Below are positions 24,158 through 35,981 of a DNA stretch of 64,000 nucleotides, piece by piece. The notes beneath the pieces are model-generated. The model saw only the letters and a list, made by a program, of their open reading frames with translations. It searched no databases and was not told the DNA's origin. Within the stretch, counting starts at the first letter, position 1. Each line of letters starts with the position of its first letter. The stretch lies in the NCBI GenBank assembly GCA_037447605.1, contig CM074815.1, positions 806,379 through 870,378 of the forward strand, written 5' to 3'. A program made the translations under genes and the position numbers. Source of the stretch: Zygnema circumcarinatum. Taxonomy: Eukaryota > Streptophyta > Zygnematophyceae > Zygnematales > Zygnemataceae.

Positions 24158-27100
24158 ATGCCCTTCACAGTGGAAGAGGTAAGCAATATTGTACGCTGCA
24201 GATTGTTATGTGATTTTGTCCGTATATGTGCGTCCCCATTGTTGCGATTGTTTCTGCTTTTAGGCTATTGTCTAGATCGCCTTCCTATTGCAGATACTTT
24301 CAGGACGTCTGTACTCTTCGGTCCGCATATCTCCTTCAACCATTTCTTTTCTTGCTGCACTGATTCGTGTCTTTAAGCCTTTCAGTGCCATTCTGATGAG
24401 TTGCGAATGGCGGATGTCTGCAGTACCGAATTGCTCAACTGTACATGGTGGCTAAGTTTAGTGCGGCAGAATCTGGGGGAAATGACGGCGATGGTGTGGA
24501 GATTTTGAAGAATGAACCGTATAAGGATGAAGTACGCAGCGGGCAGTATACTCACAAAATTTATCACCTTGCAAGGTTGGCCGTTGTGTCACTGTAGACT
24601 ATTGCCGAGTCTTAGCCACTGTCTTTGAGTTTTGAGTTCCATTTCGCATTACTCATTGTCCATGGACAGTGGTTGCATAGCATGGCAAACTTCTACTTTG
24701 GTGTCTCATGTTTGGTGATGCGAGACAAGTATCTCAGGGCTCAGGGCAGTTGTGAATACGGTGACCACTTTAGTTTTTGTAATATTGTGAATCATGTTTG
24801 CTTGGTCTTTGAAAATGCTTGGAGTCTTTTTGAAAAGTTGTTCATTCGTTGCATAATGTGTTTGGCAGCAAGTTACCATCATGGGTGGTGGCGCTTATTC
24901 CTAAAAAAGCTTTAATGCTCGATGAGAAAGCATGGAATGCCTATCCATACTGCCTGACTGGTGAGCTTTCTGGACAAAACTTGCGATGTCTAGACAAGGA
25001 AAGTTCTCCCTTTTTTTCATTCTTTCTTATTTTTCTGAAGGACTGCGTGTCTGTATTTCTCTCTCCTCCGCTTGTACGTGCAGTTGTGGCCAGTTCTGAG
25101 CTCTTATCCCTATAACTTGCAACAAATATAGAAATTACGAGTGTGTGTGAGAGAGAGAGGGGGATCACTTAATGGATAAAGCTGACGGCAGGCCGTTTGG
25201 GGTATTGGGGGAAATCTGTTTCATCTGTTTCGTGGTTATGCGTTGGGCCCAGTCCTGACGGTAAGTGCACTACTTCTGACGTGGTCTCTCAGTTTTACTT
25301 CATTCTTTTGCTTACAATTTTCAAAATTTCTGTGCTTCTCTTGGAGTGGAAGAAAAGAGAGGACGAAAGTCTTTTTGGTTAGTGGTGGAAAAGCTGCACC
25401 CGTTTCTTGTAGTGATCGCGCAAAAACGTTGTAAGAAGTATTGCTAACTTTCCTTCCTCTCTCTTCCTTTTTATTCCATTTTATAACAGAGCCCCTATTT
25501 TACGAAATTCAAGTTACAGCTGGAGTCCCTCCATGTTGCTGATAGGTCTGAATCTGAAAATGTAAGTTTCCCATCTATGGATGGTGCCCCTATCTAGTTT
25601 TGTGTGCAGAAGCAGAAGAGTAACCACTCTTTCTCTATTGTACGGAAATTGAGAAACACGGAATGCAGGCAGGTAAAGTCTGGAATGGTCTTCTATTCGT
25701 TTTTGAAACCACCTGCATGGAGAAACATTTCTTAATTTTTTGCTAGCAAACCAATAGGGATGCGGAAAAATAATATCCGCCTAGAAATGCAGTGTCTGTC
25801 TTATTTGACAGGGCTACTTGAATGTGCTCGTCTTTCCGGATTCTTCTAACCTCCAATCTTTTTTTGGTGTTTTCATTTTTCAGGCCCTAAATTGTGACCC
25901 GGAAGCCTTGAGCAAGCGTATCGTGGAACATATTGACATTGGCGAAGACCCGGTGGACACTTATGTGGCGGCAGAGGACCCTGCCAAGTTCAAGTCTCAA
26001 AAAACAGGGAGAGGTCCTCTGACTCCAGGATGGGCGGTAGGTCTTTTTGTCCTCCCAGTCACACACTGAAAATAGTTTAGCAGTTTTTTGTATTTGGATC
26101 AAAACCTGGTTGTGTTTGCGAGGTTGATCGCCACAGTAGGACACAGTATTGAAACCTTGCCCTTTTGATAGGACGAGCATCATCATAATCTGCATAGGCC
26201 TTAGTTACTCGCTATTCAAGTTAAAGCGATGGATCTGAAGTTTGCCAGATTTGATGTAACAAACTTTGTTAGGCTGGAACGTAATGTACAGCAGACTCTG
26301 AGCTCGTAAATTCCCACTTGTAGAAAACAATAGACGAGCCCTCTTCGTCTACTCTCGTGCGTCTGTGGATGAGATGTTTGCTACCTGTTTGGCTTAGCTG
26401 GCAAAAGTTGATCGTATGTTCATAGGCGCATAGAAGCTTCTTTTTTTGTCGATTGGTTTCAAACTCACTTTGATGACTTTGATGACTCTCTTACCGCTCT
26501 CATTGTATGAACGACCTTGATTTTATGTAGTTAAGCCGGGCTCGTCAGACAGATTGAGATATGAACGGGACTTCGTGATGACAGAGGATATTGGGTATAC
26601 ATTTTAGGCAGTGCAGTGGGAAAGTCAGGATCAACGATGTTGAAGTGGATTTTCTTCTAGCCAAAGTTCACTTAACCTTTTTCCTTGCAATTTTGAACTT
26701 AGATGAAACTTTTTAGTAGCCTTCCACTGAACTTCTTAGTCGGCCTGTTTTCTCTCTATGCAGCAAACGTGTGTTCCAGTGATGACGGCTTACAAGCTAG
26801 TCCATGTGGATGTTCCATACTGGGGCTTCGGCACTCGCCTTGAAAAATACATCTCTAAGGTGTGAACAGCGATTCTTATGTTCGGCTTGTCAGTTTAATC
26901 ATCAGAAAATTAAGTTGAGAGCCTGTAGCTGAAGCTATAACAGGTTGAAATGCCGAATTCCTACATTGGAATGTGGTCTGTCTGGGAGAGCAGACGGTGC
27001 AGCGGAAGGTTCAGACGGAGGGAAATCGAAAGGCCTTTTGTTGGATTGATGAATGGATCGGCCTTACTATGGCAGACATTCGCAAGATGGAGGATGAAAC

Positions 27101-27994
27101 ATTCGACCGATTAAATAAGGCACGTCTACTTCCCTGTGTTGGAAGTCCTCATGGCTGTTAAGTGGTCGCCAAAGGAGTGAGAGTGGGGAGGGAGGAAGAT
27201 GTGGAGGGGCGAAGGGAGAGAGGCAAGGAGGGAGGGCAAAGGGAGGGAGGGAAGGGAGGCAGGAGGTCAATAGAAGAATTGCAAATTGTCTCCGTTATCA
27301 GAGAGACAAGGAGAGATAGCCGTGAATGGAGATTTTGTCATTTGATTCCCTGCATCAAACCCTGGAATCCCTTAAGCCATGTGAGACAGAGGTTGAAATT
27401 CATAATTTTTTCTTTTATTTCAGGAGAGAGAGGCTCGGAAGGGTCAGATGGCCAGCCATGATTCTATGGAGGACTTGACCGGGGAGCGCCTTGTAGCGGT
27501 ATTTGTTCCTTTTCTATGCACCCATTACCTGTTCTAGGAAGTGACAGGGATCAGCTTATGGCAGACCTATACGCCCGTTGCCACTTTTTCTTTACATTTT
27601 CTTACTTTTCCTGGACGTTGGGCCATTTTTTGCTTACAATGGTTTGGGGGTTTCAAACTTACATCCGAATGCTGTGAGGCCAACTTGTCCTTGGCCAGTT
27701 AGTGGGATTTGGGGTTCTCCTAGTCTCTTGGATGCTGAGGACTCCCCTTCAAGCTGGAAAAACTTGGAACAAGTTTGCCACTCAGAAATGCCCCTGGGTT
27801 TAATCGCATTATTTGAATTTGAAGATTTTACATTTTTCACATGTGAATCCGGACGTAACAGATCACCCTAAAGAGGTACGTAACATATTCTCGTGTAATT
27901 GAGAGCACTGAAACTGACGTGCCTTGCATTTCTTTGCTGTGCTCAGGAAGTAGGACGGAGAGGAGAGAGCATGGAACGCGAAATTCCTGCTTAA
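24158..27994 (+). CDS. StART-type phosphatidylinositol transfer protein (10 exons, ~280 aa)
   Basis: Exons: 24158-24178, 24424-24575, 24869-24960, 25253-25260 (8-nt microexon), 25490-25561, 25884-26036, 26764-26859, 26994-27119, 27424-27498, 27947-27994; 843 nt in one frame. Soluble carrier exchanging phosphatidylinositol and phosphatidylcholine between membranes. The start [18 protein letters not shown], the [13 protein letters not shown] block, [48 protein letters not shown] and [20 protein letters not shown] line up in order with animal class I PITPs, and the length (about 270 in that family) agrees. The intron after exon 8 appears to use a GC donor (AAG/GCACGT). Exon 8 could begin at 26991. 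The last 40 residues (Lys/Glu/Arg-rich) have no clear counterpart. Land-plant PITPs known to me are Sec14-type, so this class is notable here. Confidence 0.92.
25253..25260 (+). other. 8-nt microexon of the PITP gene
   Basis: TCCTGACG lies between acceptor GGGCCCAG and donor GTAAGTGC. The upstream exon ends one base into a codon and the downstream exon starts in phase 0, so exactly 2 mod 3 bases are needed. This exon supplies V-L-T, matching the conserved YCRTV(I/L)T block of the family. Confidence 0.8.
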
Positions 27995-29686
27995 TTTTGG
28001 CGGCGGCTCCATCTTGAAGAAGATTCGTTTTGGAAGGTTTCGGGTTTAGCTATTCAAGAAGCCTTTGGGCCGTATTTTTTATTGAAAAGGGCGGTGCTGA
28101 AGTGGCATTGCGTTTTTCATGTGTATCAGTTTTAACGGATCCTGGTTGCTGGACAGTATGGGATGGCACGCTATTGCCACGTTCGGCCAGAATTTTTTTC
28201 GGATATGTAAACGAAAACGTTTGTATGATGAAATAGGTCTATTATTGTAAGTGGAATTTGAGTTGAACCAAACTGAACTGATCTGGAAGTGCACTGCAGT
28301 GAATTGGAGTGACTTATCTGAATTGCGCTTACCTGTAAGTGATCTGAACTGCACTAAATCAGACTGAAGGAAACAGAACTGGATTAACTGGATATAAGCA
28401 AATCTGCGCAGGTTGCCCATTGGGTCGGCAACCACTGGACAGGATTGGTTGACAATCACTGCAATGTTTGGCAATAGTGCCATCCAATGGCTCGGAACCA
28501 TTGGCAACGTTGGCAACCATCTGATCCAATCGTTCGCGACCATTGCAATGGTTAGTCCAATATTGGGTCCGACCTTTGCAGACCTGGATTGGATGGAAGC
28601 GGGGTGGAGCACATGAAACATCTTTTTCCTTGATTTATGCTAAACGCACCTCAGACATCTTTCCTGCATGGTTTTCAATTAGCATACTGATACACTCTGT
28701 CAAAAGCTACCAAATAACAAGCAAGATTTGAGCATTGTGGAAACTTGCGTAGATTCTGAAAAGCATGAGCCCCTAGGCGAGTAGATAGGAAGGCAGGGAA
28801 AAAAGGGGAGTGAGAGACAGGAAAAGAGGGTGAGAGAGATAGAGAGAGAGAGAGAGAAGACCAGGCAGGGAGAGAGTGCTGTAGGAAATGGAATCAAGGG
28901 ACCAAGGGATGGAAAATTCTCAATAATGAAAATACCACACTCATAATACACCAGCTACATCCTAGCTGGATTTAAGCGTGCTGTTTCCTTTTGCCCATTG
29001 CTCTCCTAAAAATGGAGTTCACGTGAGTGTGACAGAAGCATGACTTCGCAAAAACTCCGGAACTTGGTCGAAGGGAACACTCTCCAAACGAGCGACCTGC
29101 TCCATACACTCAAAACCAACAAAATTGCAGCGCCAAAGAAAGCCCCCCCAAAAATTTCACAATGTAAGCCCTGTGTTTCCGCCCTATTATGCATACACAC
29201 ACCCCATGCATGCACACATATCGTGTACGCATACATACTTACACCCCACATGCATGCGTAAACACTATTCATGCATAAATACGCCCAAATGCATGTTTAC
29301 ATACTATGTATGTACGCCCGCATATATATATGGCGGGCATGGTTACATTTTTGAATCGGGTGAGCCATTAGAAGTGCCGCCAGAAACCTCTCCAGAATTG
29401 CTCACCGCTTCTACCAACCTATGGATATGAATTTTTGGGTGTTCCTATTCTCCCAATGATTCTTGAACTCCCTACCTCTAGGGTGACTCCCTTCCACTAC
29501 TAGCGCTCTCCCCCACACTTCTCCCTACGGCTCTTTCGAAAAGGCAGCATAAGGACATGGTAAAACAGACCCTCTGAATCGGTACAAAATGCAACATCAA
29601 GATGGCAGAGAAGCCGAGCACGAGAGCAAATCTGATAGCCTTCACACGTGGAAATTTTGAGAGAGTGTATGGCAGTATCATCATAC
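27995..29686. other. Convergent intergenic region with degenerate simple repeats
   Basis: This lies between the PITP stop and the last certain exon of the trigger-factor gene. It contains a CTGAA/GATCTG-like degenerate run (28256-28395), a stretch dense in CCATTG/CAATGG words (about 28410-28570), a GA tract (about 28800-28870) and ATGCATGC-type words (29188-29325). The missing 3' exon(s) of the reverse-strand gene probably lie in 29000-29600. One candidate starts at 29573 on the reverse strand after GATTCAG, but its product has no family match, so I did not include it. Confidence 0.45.
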
Positions 29687-32600
29687 CTCTTCCTGAAGGA
29701 GGTTCCACTTGAAGTCTCGCAACGATTTCACACCAAACTTGGCCCATGTGACGCTGGCTGCTACCTGCCATTCCATACATACAGAGTCCAAGTCGTCTGT
29801 TGACTGAAGTAGCGCTCCGAGCAACATCTCTCTCCCATATTTACTCACAGAGCCAAAAAGGTCTTGCGGGAAAATGGCTAACTTAGGGTCAGACTAAGTT
29901 ACCTTCTGATAGTGGACTTGAAAATTCTCCCAATCACAAACATGAAACATCTATACATTCTTATCCCCTTCGGAGAAGAAAGGCATCTGAGCTGGCAATC
30001 AGTCAGAGATGTCCACAACCATCTAGTATCTCAGTTTTGTTTAAGGGAAATGGGAGTACGGCAGTTTATTTCTATAGGGCTCACCTTTTCCACGTCAGCC
30101 TCTGATGAGTCCAAGAAAATGTCCCGAATTTGCAGATCGATCGCCTGATTGGTGGCCCTCTCTGCGGCTGCATTTAGCTCAGCTTCCACTGCCTTTCTGC
30201 AGTTTCCAAAAGAGCAGATTAGGTCCTTTCCGCAGTTCGTACCATTGCCAAAGCCAATTTCCTGTTTGCTCCACATGTATTTCCATGTTTCATCAATCAA
30301 CAGTAGGTTATTTTGCTTTGGTTACTTTCATATTCAAGAGCATGCATCCCTGATTTACCCTTACATAAATCTTGGATAGTCATAGAGCCGGAGATCACTA
30401 CAAATGGCGGAACTTTTGGCAAGGTCCCTGGCTTTGGATTTATGAGACAATCTTATTTTTTATTTTTTTTCTATCGTCGATACAAGTTTTCATCAGACAA
30501 AAGCGTAACTCTGAGGCAACGTAAGAATGTTGAGAAATCTATTGCAAATGCTACGCAGATCTTGCTTTATTTCAAAAAAGAGAAGACAACTACCTCTGTT
30601 CGTCCGAAGAACGACCGTCCACTTCAAGCACCTTCTTCACACCAATAGCCGTCACAGTTACGGTAAACTGCGCCCTGCCACATGGACCGCATATCCTCCG
30701 AAAAAGGTCAAAGGCTGCCATCCACAGCAGTGCTTCTATGCACAAGAAATAGGTAATGCAGCGAATTCTATTACACGACTGAGTAGCAATTTTGCAAGGC
30801 CTTGAAAACAACCGAGTGATTGGTCATGCGCCCATCCTCAAAGAATGGGCCGCCTACATGTCGATTAACAGGTCGAGGAAAGATTGAAGGTTGCCCATTA
30901 GCAAGCATGTACAGGTACGATAAGTGGGAAATATTATACAGGCCTAGGATGAGGGTAGTAGGCAGCACCTACTTCACGCCTGCAAGCGCCTTGGCTTTGT
31001 AGTCTGATGGGAATTGCAGTCGAAATGTCTTGCTCTCTTCCTAAAGTACAGATCACCCCCCTCTGTGTTAAGTACAAAAATGTTCCTCACTGTTTCCTCC
31101 CGCGAGATCCCCATAGTCTACAAGAGTATGCATGAATGGATGCACTACCTTATCAAGAATCATTTGGAGTTTGTACCAAAGGTCACACGACCTTAGCTGA
31201 CTTGGAGTTCAAAGTAATTTCTTAATCTTGAGTTGGTCTCTAATGAGAAAAATGGTCCGCCCTTGATCAAGCCAAATTAACTGAACTCCAAGTCGATTGC
31301 AAAAATGAGCCATTTTGTGAAGGAATGCATCTAATTCACGAGAATTCGTTGTGCTTTGTATGGCCGAAGATGGTAAACCCACAACACAATTCACAGTGAG
31401 ACAGCAGATAAACGACGTTGCAACAATTCCACTCAGAATATGACTACATGTAAATAGCAGAGTCATCTATTATAGCAGAAATAGGCCATACCTGGCCCAT
31501 GCCAGCCTTCGTTATCTCATTGACAAATGACTTCCATGGCTCATCATCTCGCTCCTGCACTTTTCCTCCCGCATAGAAACATCAGTTCACCATTCATGCA
31601 TAGTTCAAGCACAGTAGTATATGATTCAGCTTCTGCTCTCAGTTAAAACCCGACCAGATTGGGCTGCAACTCTTTACCTTCAGCTCTAGCTCATAGTTGT
31701 CGGCCTTGGTGCCTTTAATCAACTGGCCTGCATTCGGACCCTCGATGTACTTCCCCTCAAACCTGAGAACAACCTGATATATCCTCATCAAACCACATAA
31801 CACACTCTCAGTACTAGGTCTGCTCCACTGCAGGCAGCTCAGTAAATGCGATAACTTATCTTTATTTTTCCTTGTTTTTCCCTTTCCCTTATAAAGGTAT
31901 TCAACAAAAAAACGGACCGTGTGACCAATTTTGGCGCCCGAGCCAGTGAAGTTGATGCGCTCCAACACATACTTCTTATCCATCTTTTCCTTGTATGCCT
32001 GGCACAGTACATTTTAGTGTCGTGTTAGATGCCAAAAGAGACTTTCGGTCATCCAAGCAGCAGTACACGAGGGAAACATGATTAGCAAAGGTGAGAAAAG
32101 AAGGCAAATATTGTTTCTTATCGAAGAGTGCAATCAAGACAAAACATTCAATAGAAAGAGAAGTGGTAAAGAAAACAGCAGGCAAACATTAGGTTCTGAT
32201 AAAGAGGAACTGTCACATGGAAATTGAGATCAAGGAGGGTAGTGGGCAAGGGCAGTGGTGCCAACCTTCTCAATCTCCTCTGGAGTGACCTGGCATACAT
32301 GAAGCAAAGAATGAACATGGTGAGAATGGCAGCAGAAGCTGACTACCGCATACTCAGCACACAGAGTAGAAAGGAAGAATTTCCGTAATACAGAAATAAA
32401 AGGGACGAGGCTTACATAGCTACAATTAGAATCAACATGCACCAAAGAAGGCTTTTGCGAAAAAGAAACAGCTTTAATTGGCCCACAGCATATGCACGAG
32501 GACAAGAAAAAGGCCAAAGTAAGCCTGCCTTGGGGGCTGGAGCTGAAACCTTTATGGCGCCATCTTTGTATGGCCCCAACACAACACGAACTTTCTGTTC

Positions 32601-33349
32601 CGAACGAACCTCCGCCCGAACGAGGGGCTCATGCTTTCGGACTGCGAGCTGTCACATACATTGTGAAAGAGGAGTCAGGATGACTTGAACAGAGAGAAAA
32701 ACTTGAACAAATAGAAACGGAACAAGTCCTAACTGTGCCACAAGTCATAGGTCAACATTGCTGATAAAGGGAGCAGGCTTTATGGATTAGCATGAAGATG
32801 GAAAGATGCTCATGGCGGCAAAAGAGGTGCAGATGTGCCGCATCTCTATAATAGTAACGCCAATATCGAACGGAAAATTCCCTTGATGCACCCGAGCTCG
32901 AATTTTCGTTTTAATGTAAATTCTGAGGCTTTCGTTAGTGTCTGCTTTTTCTGTCTTCTCGTGACATTCCACTTAATGAAAATTCCTGGTCCTGGCAGCT
33001 GATGAGGGAAGAACAATAGTTCTGAACAAAGCAGATGATCGCCAGTAACCCTGAAGCTGCTTGAAAGGACGCTTTTTTTAAGACATCACGAGTCGTGGAT
33101 ATCTGTTCTTCCTCCACTCCTGGTTCTCTTGTCGAATGTCAGCAACACTCTCACCTTTTGATTGGAGCAAGGGGAAGCTCTTTGTCGAAATTCGTTGCTG
33201 CTTTTCAGCCACGATGAGCAGAGACCAGATTCAGGATTCGACTTCAGCGGGATACAGACAGCCAAAGGAGCCTCTCGTTCTGAGAAATTAACTGGTCCAG
33301 GCTTTGCCTGAACTCCAATTCTCGAACCACAAACTGCATTAGCGGCCAT
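29687..33349 (-). CDS. Plastid trigger-factor-like PPIase, N-domain missing (11 exons, 3' end unresolved)
   Basis: Exons in transcript order: 33349-33155, 32648-32529, 32289-32266, 31998-31918, 31773-31678, 31554-31492, 31117-31091, 31040-30973, 30674-30594, 30196-30085, 29764-29687, all in phase. Residues 1-65 are Ser/Ala/Arg-rich like a chloroplast transit peptide. Residues 84-172 (LGPYKDGAIKVSAPAPKVTP, GHTVVLRFEGKYIEG, GTKADNYELEL) and 203-240 (EESKTFRLQFPSDYKAKALA, then QFTVTVTAIGVKKV) follow the linker and FKBP-type PPIase domain of trigger factor. Residues 253-315 (RKAVEAELNAAAERATNQAI) resemble the start of its C-terminal chaperone domain. The ~110-residue ribosome-binding domain with its GFRxGK motif is not found in exon 1, intron 1 or upstream. 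The second intron seems to use a GC donor (AAG/GCAGGC), and intron 7 is only 50 nt. Plastid location is inferred. Confidence 0.78.
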
Positions 33350-34059
33350 GCTTGCTTGCTCCTTAATGAGCAAAAAATATCTTCAGAGCCTCGCTCTGAT
33401 GCTTCTCTGGTAAAGACTCTGCAGCTCTGGAAAGACTCTCGAGTCCAATCCAAAGGATGCCAATCCCCAATTGTAAGTCCACACATTGCAGATCCACCCA
33501 ATCAAAAAGTTTGCCCACCCAATCAAAAGTCAGCAATTAGTGGAACCACATAGCGAATCCATAATCACGCGAAGGATCAACTGTTGATTCGTCTCGTTCT
33601 TCGAGGAAACAGGACTAGATGCATTGAACTATGAGTTAACCTTGGCTGATAAAACCGTTGGAAGGTCTCTGATCTTGTAAGTAGACTCCAAATCCTCGAA
33701 AAGAATTGCTGCTAGAAACTGAATGTTGAAAGCGCTCCAAATGTTTGGGAGCAGCTTTCGAGCAGACGGAGCTGCTCGCATAATAAGCATGCAGCTATTT
33801 GGGAAGCAGAAAGCCCTTATGTCTCCGGATGTGAAGAGCATTACTGATAGAACGAAAGTGTCAATCCTTTCTTCTGTTAAGTTTATTAGCCTATTTGTGT
33901 ATGGCACATTCCAAAGGTAAAACCATATTTGTAAATGTTGGAGATGTCTATTTTGAGGATGGCCTGACATGGTTTGTGGAAGCTGCATCTGTTCCTGTGG
34001 ATACGAGGTCACTCTTTTGTGTTTCCGCTGATGACCTATGTATAAGTCTTGTGTCGCAG
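33350..34059. promoter_or_regulatory. Divergent promoter region between trigger-factor-like and REV7-like genes
   Basis: About 700 bp separate the start codon of the reverse-strand gene from the first certain REV7 exon. REV7 exon 1 must lie here or slightly upstream. Short ORFs at 33723-33920 and 33895-34107 do not resemble the REV7 N terminus, so I left exon 1 open. ACCCAATCAAAA occurs twice (about 33497 and 33518) and gives CCAAT-type motifs. Confidence 0.4.
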
Positions 34060-35981
34060 ATATATCTTACATCGCTTGTGAGTTTTTGGAAGTCGCCATC
34101 CAGTTGATTCTTTACGTAAGGGACGTATATCCTGCAGGTTTGTGCTTTGCGATATTCCTAGCTTCTTTCTGCGTTCTCTGAACTTAATGGAGATAAACTC
34201 TTGTTCTCCTTCAACTAGAAACTCATTCAGATTCCTATGTTTCAATATTTTGGGTAAAGTCGACTGACTAATCTTGACGTAAAGAGAAGAATGTCAAGTG
34301 GCAGACTGCTGAAGACAGCAATGCAGGCAAGAGATCATTAGGAAAGTTGAATGTGAAATGCTCATGTTTCACGTTCAAGAGCTTTCTGTTCTCAAACGCA
34401 GTTGAATACATATCTCCACGTTTGTATGCAATTTTCAAGGACGCCGAAATCTGCAGAACCTCAGGACCGCAGAGGAAACCGCAGAAAACTTCAGTTGCTC
34501 ATCTTTCGCTGAATGTAGTTGTATGGTGTGAATTGACCCACTAAGATGTGATGGAAGACTGTAATGCAACTCGTCTTTTATGATCGATTTTCTCAGAAGT
34601 ATTTGAGCGCCGGAGATATTGCGGAGTGTCTGTCCAATGGGCACGACATCCAGGGCTTCGGGACTACATACATACAACAGTGAGGAGCTTGGAATCATTG
34701 ATACAGCAGGTTATAGCACGTGCCCTGCCTGCTTTGGATCCGCGTTCTCCATTTTGTTTATGATTATCCCCATGCGCAATTCAAACCAGAGCCAGACCCT
34801 CTGATGGTGTTTCGTTGAGCTTTGTATTCATTCACACGTTCTAATTCATGTGCTTAAATTTAGGAGTCCATTATTGATTGAGTTCGCATTTTTCGTCTTT
34901 GCATGCATTTGTTTTTGCAGTAGAATAGTATGCTGCTTATAGAAGTTTATACTGAATTTTAAGGACTTCCTTGATTCTTGCTCTAAGATTGACACTTGCA
35001 GGCTATAGAGGACTGAGCGCAAGAGTGTTAGTTTGTTCAATAATTGCGTGCCTGAAGTAAAGCGTGCCTGAAACGAAAGGGCCCCCTTGTGCTCGAAATT
35101 TCTTTTGCTCCCTTCTTGTGCCTGTATGCGAAAATTTCCGTATCCGTCCTTAAAGTTGATAAAGTTACAAGGAACAAAAGACAGGAAACTGACTTTCAAG
35201 CATGTTCTTCAAAGGAATTCAAAAGTTGTCCATGTGCTAAAACAACGGTACGTGGTTTCTTGAAAGAAGTCATGAGAATGGATGTCCCAAGGTATGCCAT
35301 CTGATTTGGAATGAAGTTTCTTTGGCGTTATGTGCTTCAACCTTATTTGCAATTGGCTTCTGCGGGATGTATTTACTTTCCACTTCACTCTGGCTGCTTC
35401 AGGGAACAGTGGAGAAAATAGTTTTGGTCGTCTACGACGGGCAGAGGTGTCCTCTGGAACACTTTGTGTTTAGCGTTGGAGTGGACTTAACGTACAACGC
35501 TGCGGAGTTACCACAGGTCGAGCTGGAACATGCGTTGAGAGCATTTCTAGTCAAGATTTCTGTGTCAAATGCAACTTTGGGATCTCCACCCACTGGTAAG
35601 CTATTGCTGATTTACCTTTTGGTGCTGTGAAATGTCTAGTCAGTCACAGACTTTCAATTCCCTTCAAACATTTCGTCTTTCACTTCAGTTTACGTGCGTT
35701 CCTGGATAGATCTCTCTGTCAAGCATTGAATTTCCCAACAAGTAGTAGGTGGCTGTTTGATTATCCTACTGCTTCTCCTTGCAGATAGCACTTGGGAGCT
35801 TCTTGCATATTCTAAGGAGCTGCCGACAAGCACGTCCGAGGCAGGGAAGCTGTGGATAGCTGCAGAGGGGGGGCAGCTTGCCACGAATCGCAGCATAATT
35901 CCGGTCAAGTCACTGGCGAAGGGTCCGCTTCAGCTGCAGCTTCACGTGGAGCAGCCTTCTAAGGGCTCTGAGGACGCCTAA
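34060..35981 (+). CDS. REV7: REV7/MAD2B HORMA-domain protein (4 exons seen, 5' exon missing)
   Basis: Exons: 34060-34137, 34597-34709, 35403-35595, 35785-35981, in phase, with stop TAA at 35979-35981. REV7 is the HORMA-domain adaptor of DNA polymerase zeta, linking REV3 and REV1 in translesion synthesis, and also acts in repair and checkpoint complexes. Exon 1 here gives CEFLEVAIQLILYVRDVYPA, exon 2 VFERRRYCGVSVQWARHPGL with HTTVRSLESLIQQ, exon 3 TVEKIVLVVYDG, EHFVFSV and ELEHALRAFLVKISVSNATL, and exon 4 STWELLAYSKELP, then RSIIPVKSL and a C-terminal LQLHVEQ. These follow human MAD2L2 block by block; the GIFERRRKYNVPV and LRAFILKIS motifs in particular are conserved. About 193 residues are accounted for against about 211 in the human protein, so roughly one short N-terminal exon is missing. 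It enters with two bases (AT) of a split codon. Confidence 0.9.

Noticed and set aside
28410-28616. 67-codon forward frame over CCATTG/CAATGG-rich sequence
   Set aside because: A degenerate inverted-word region that is open on both strands; no family match.
29478-29573. Terminal exon of the trigger-factor-like gene beginning RVCFTMSLCC
   Set aside because: The acceptor is acceptable, but the peptide is Cys-rich and unlike trigger factor C termini, so the 3' end was left open.
33895-34107. 70-codon frame as REV7 first exon
   Set aside because: It reads across the REV7 exon acceptor at 34059 in a different frame, and its N-terminal part does not resemble REV7.
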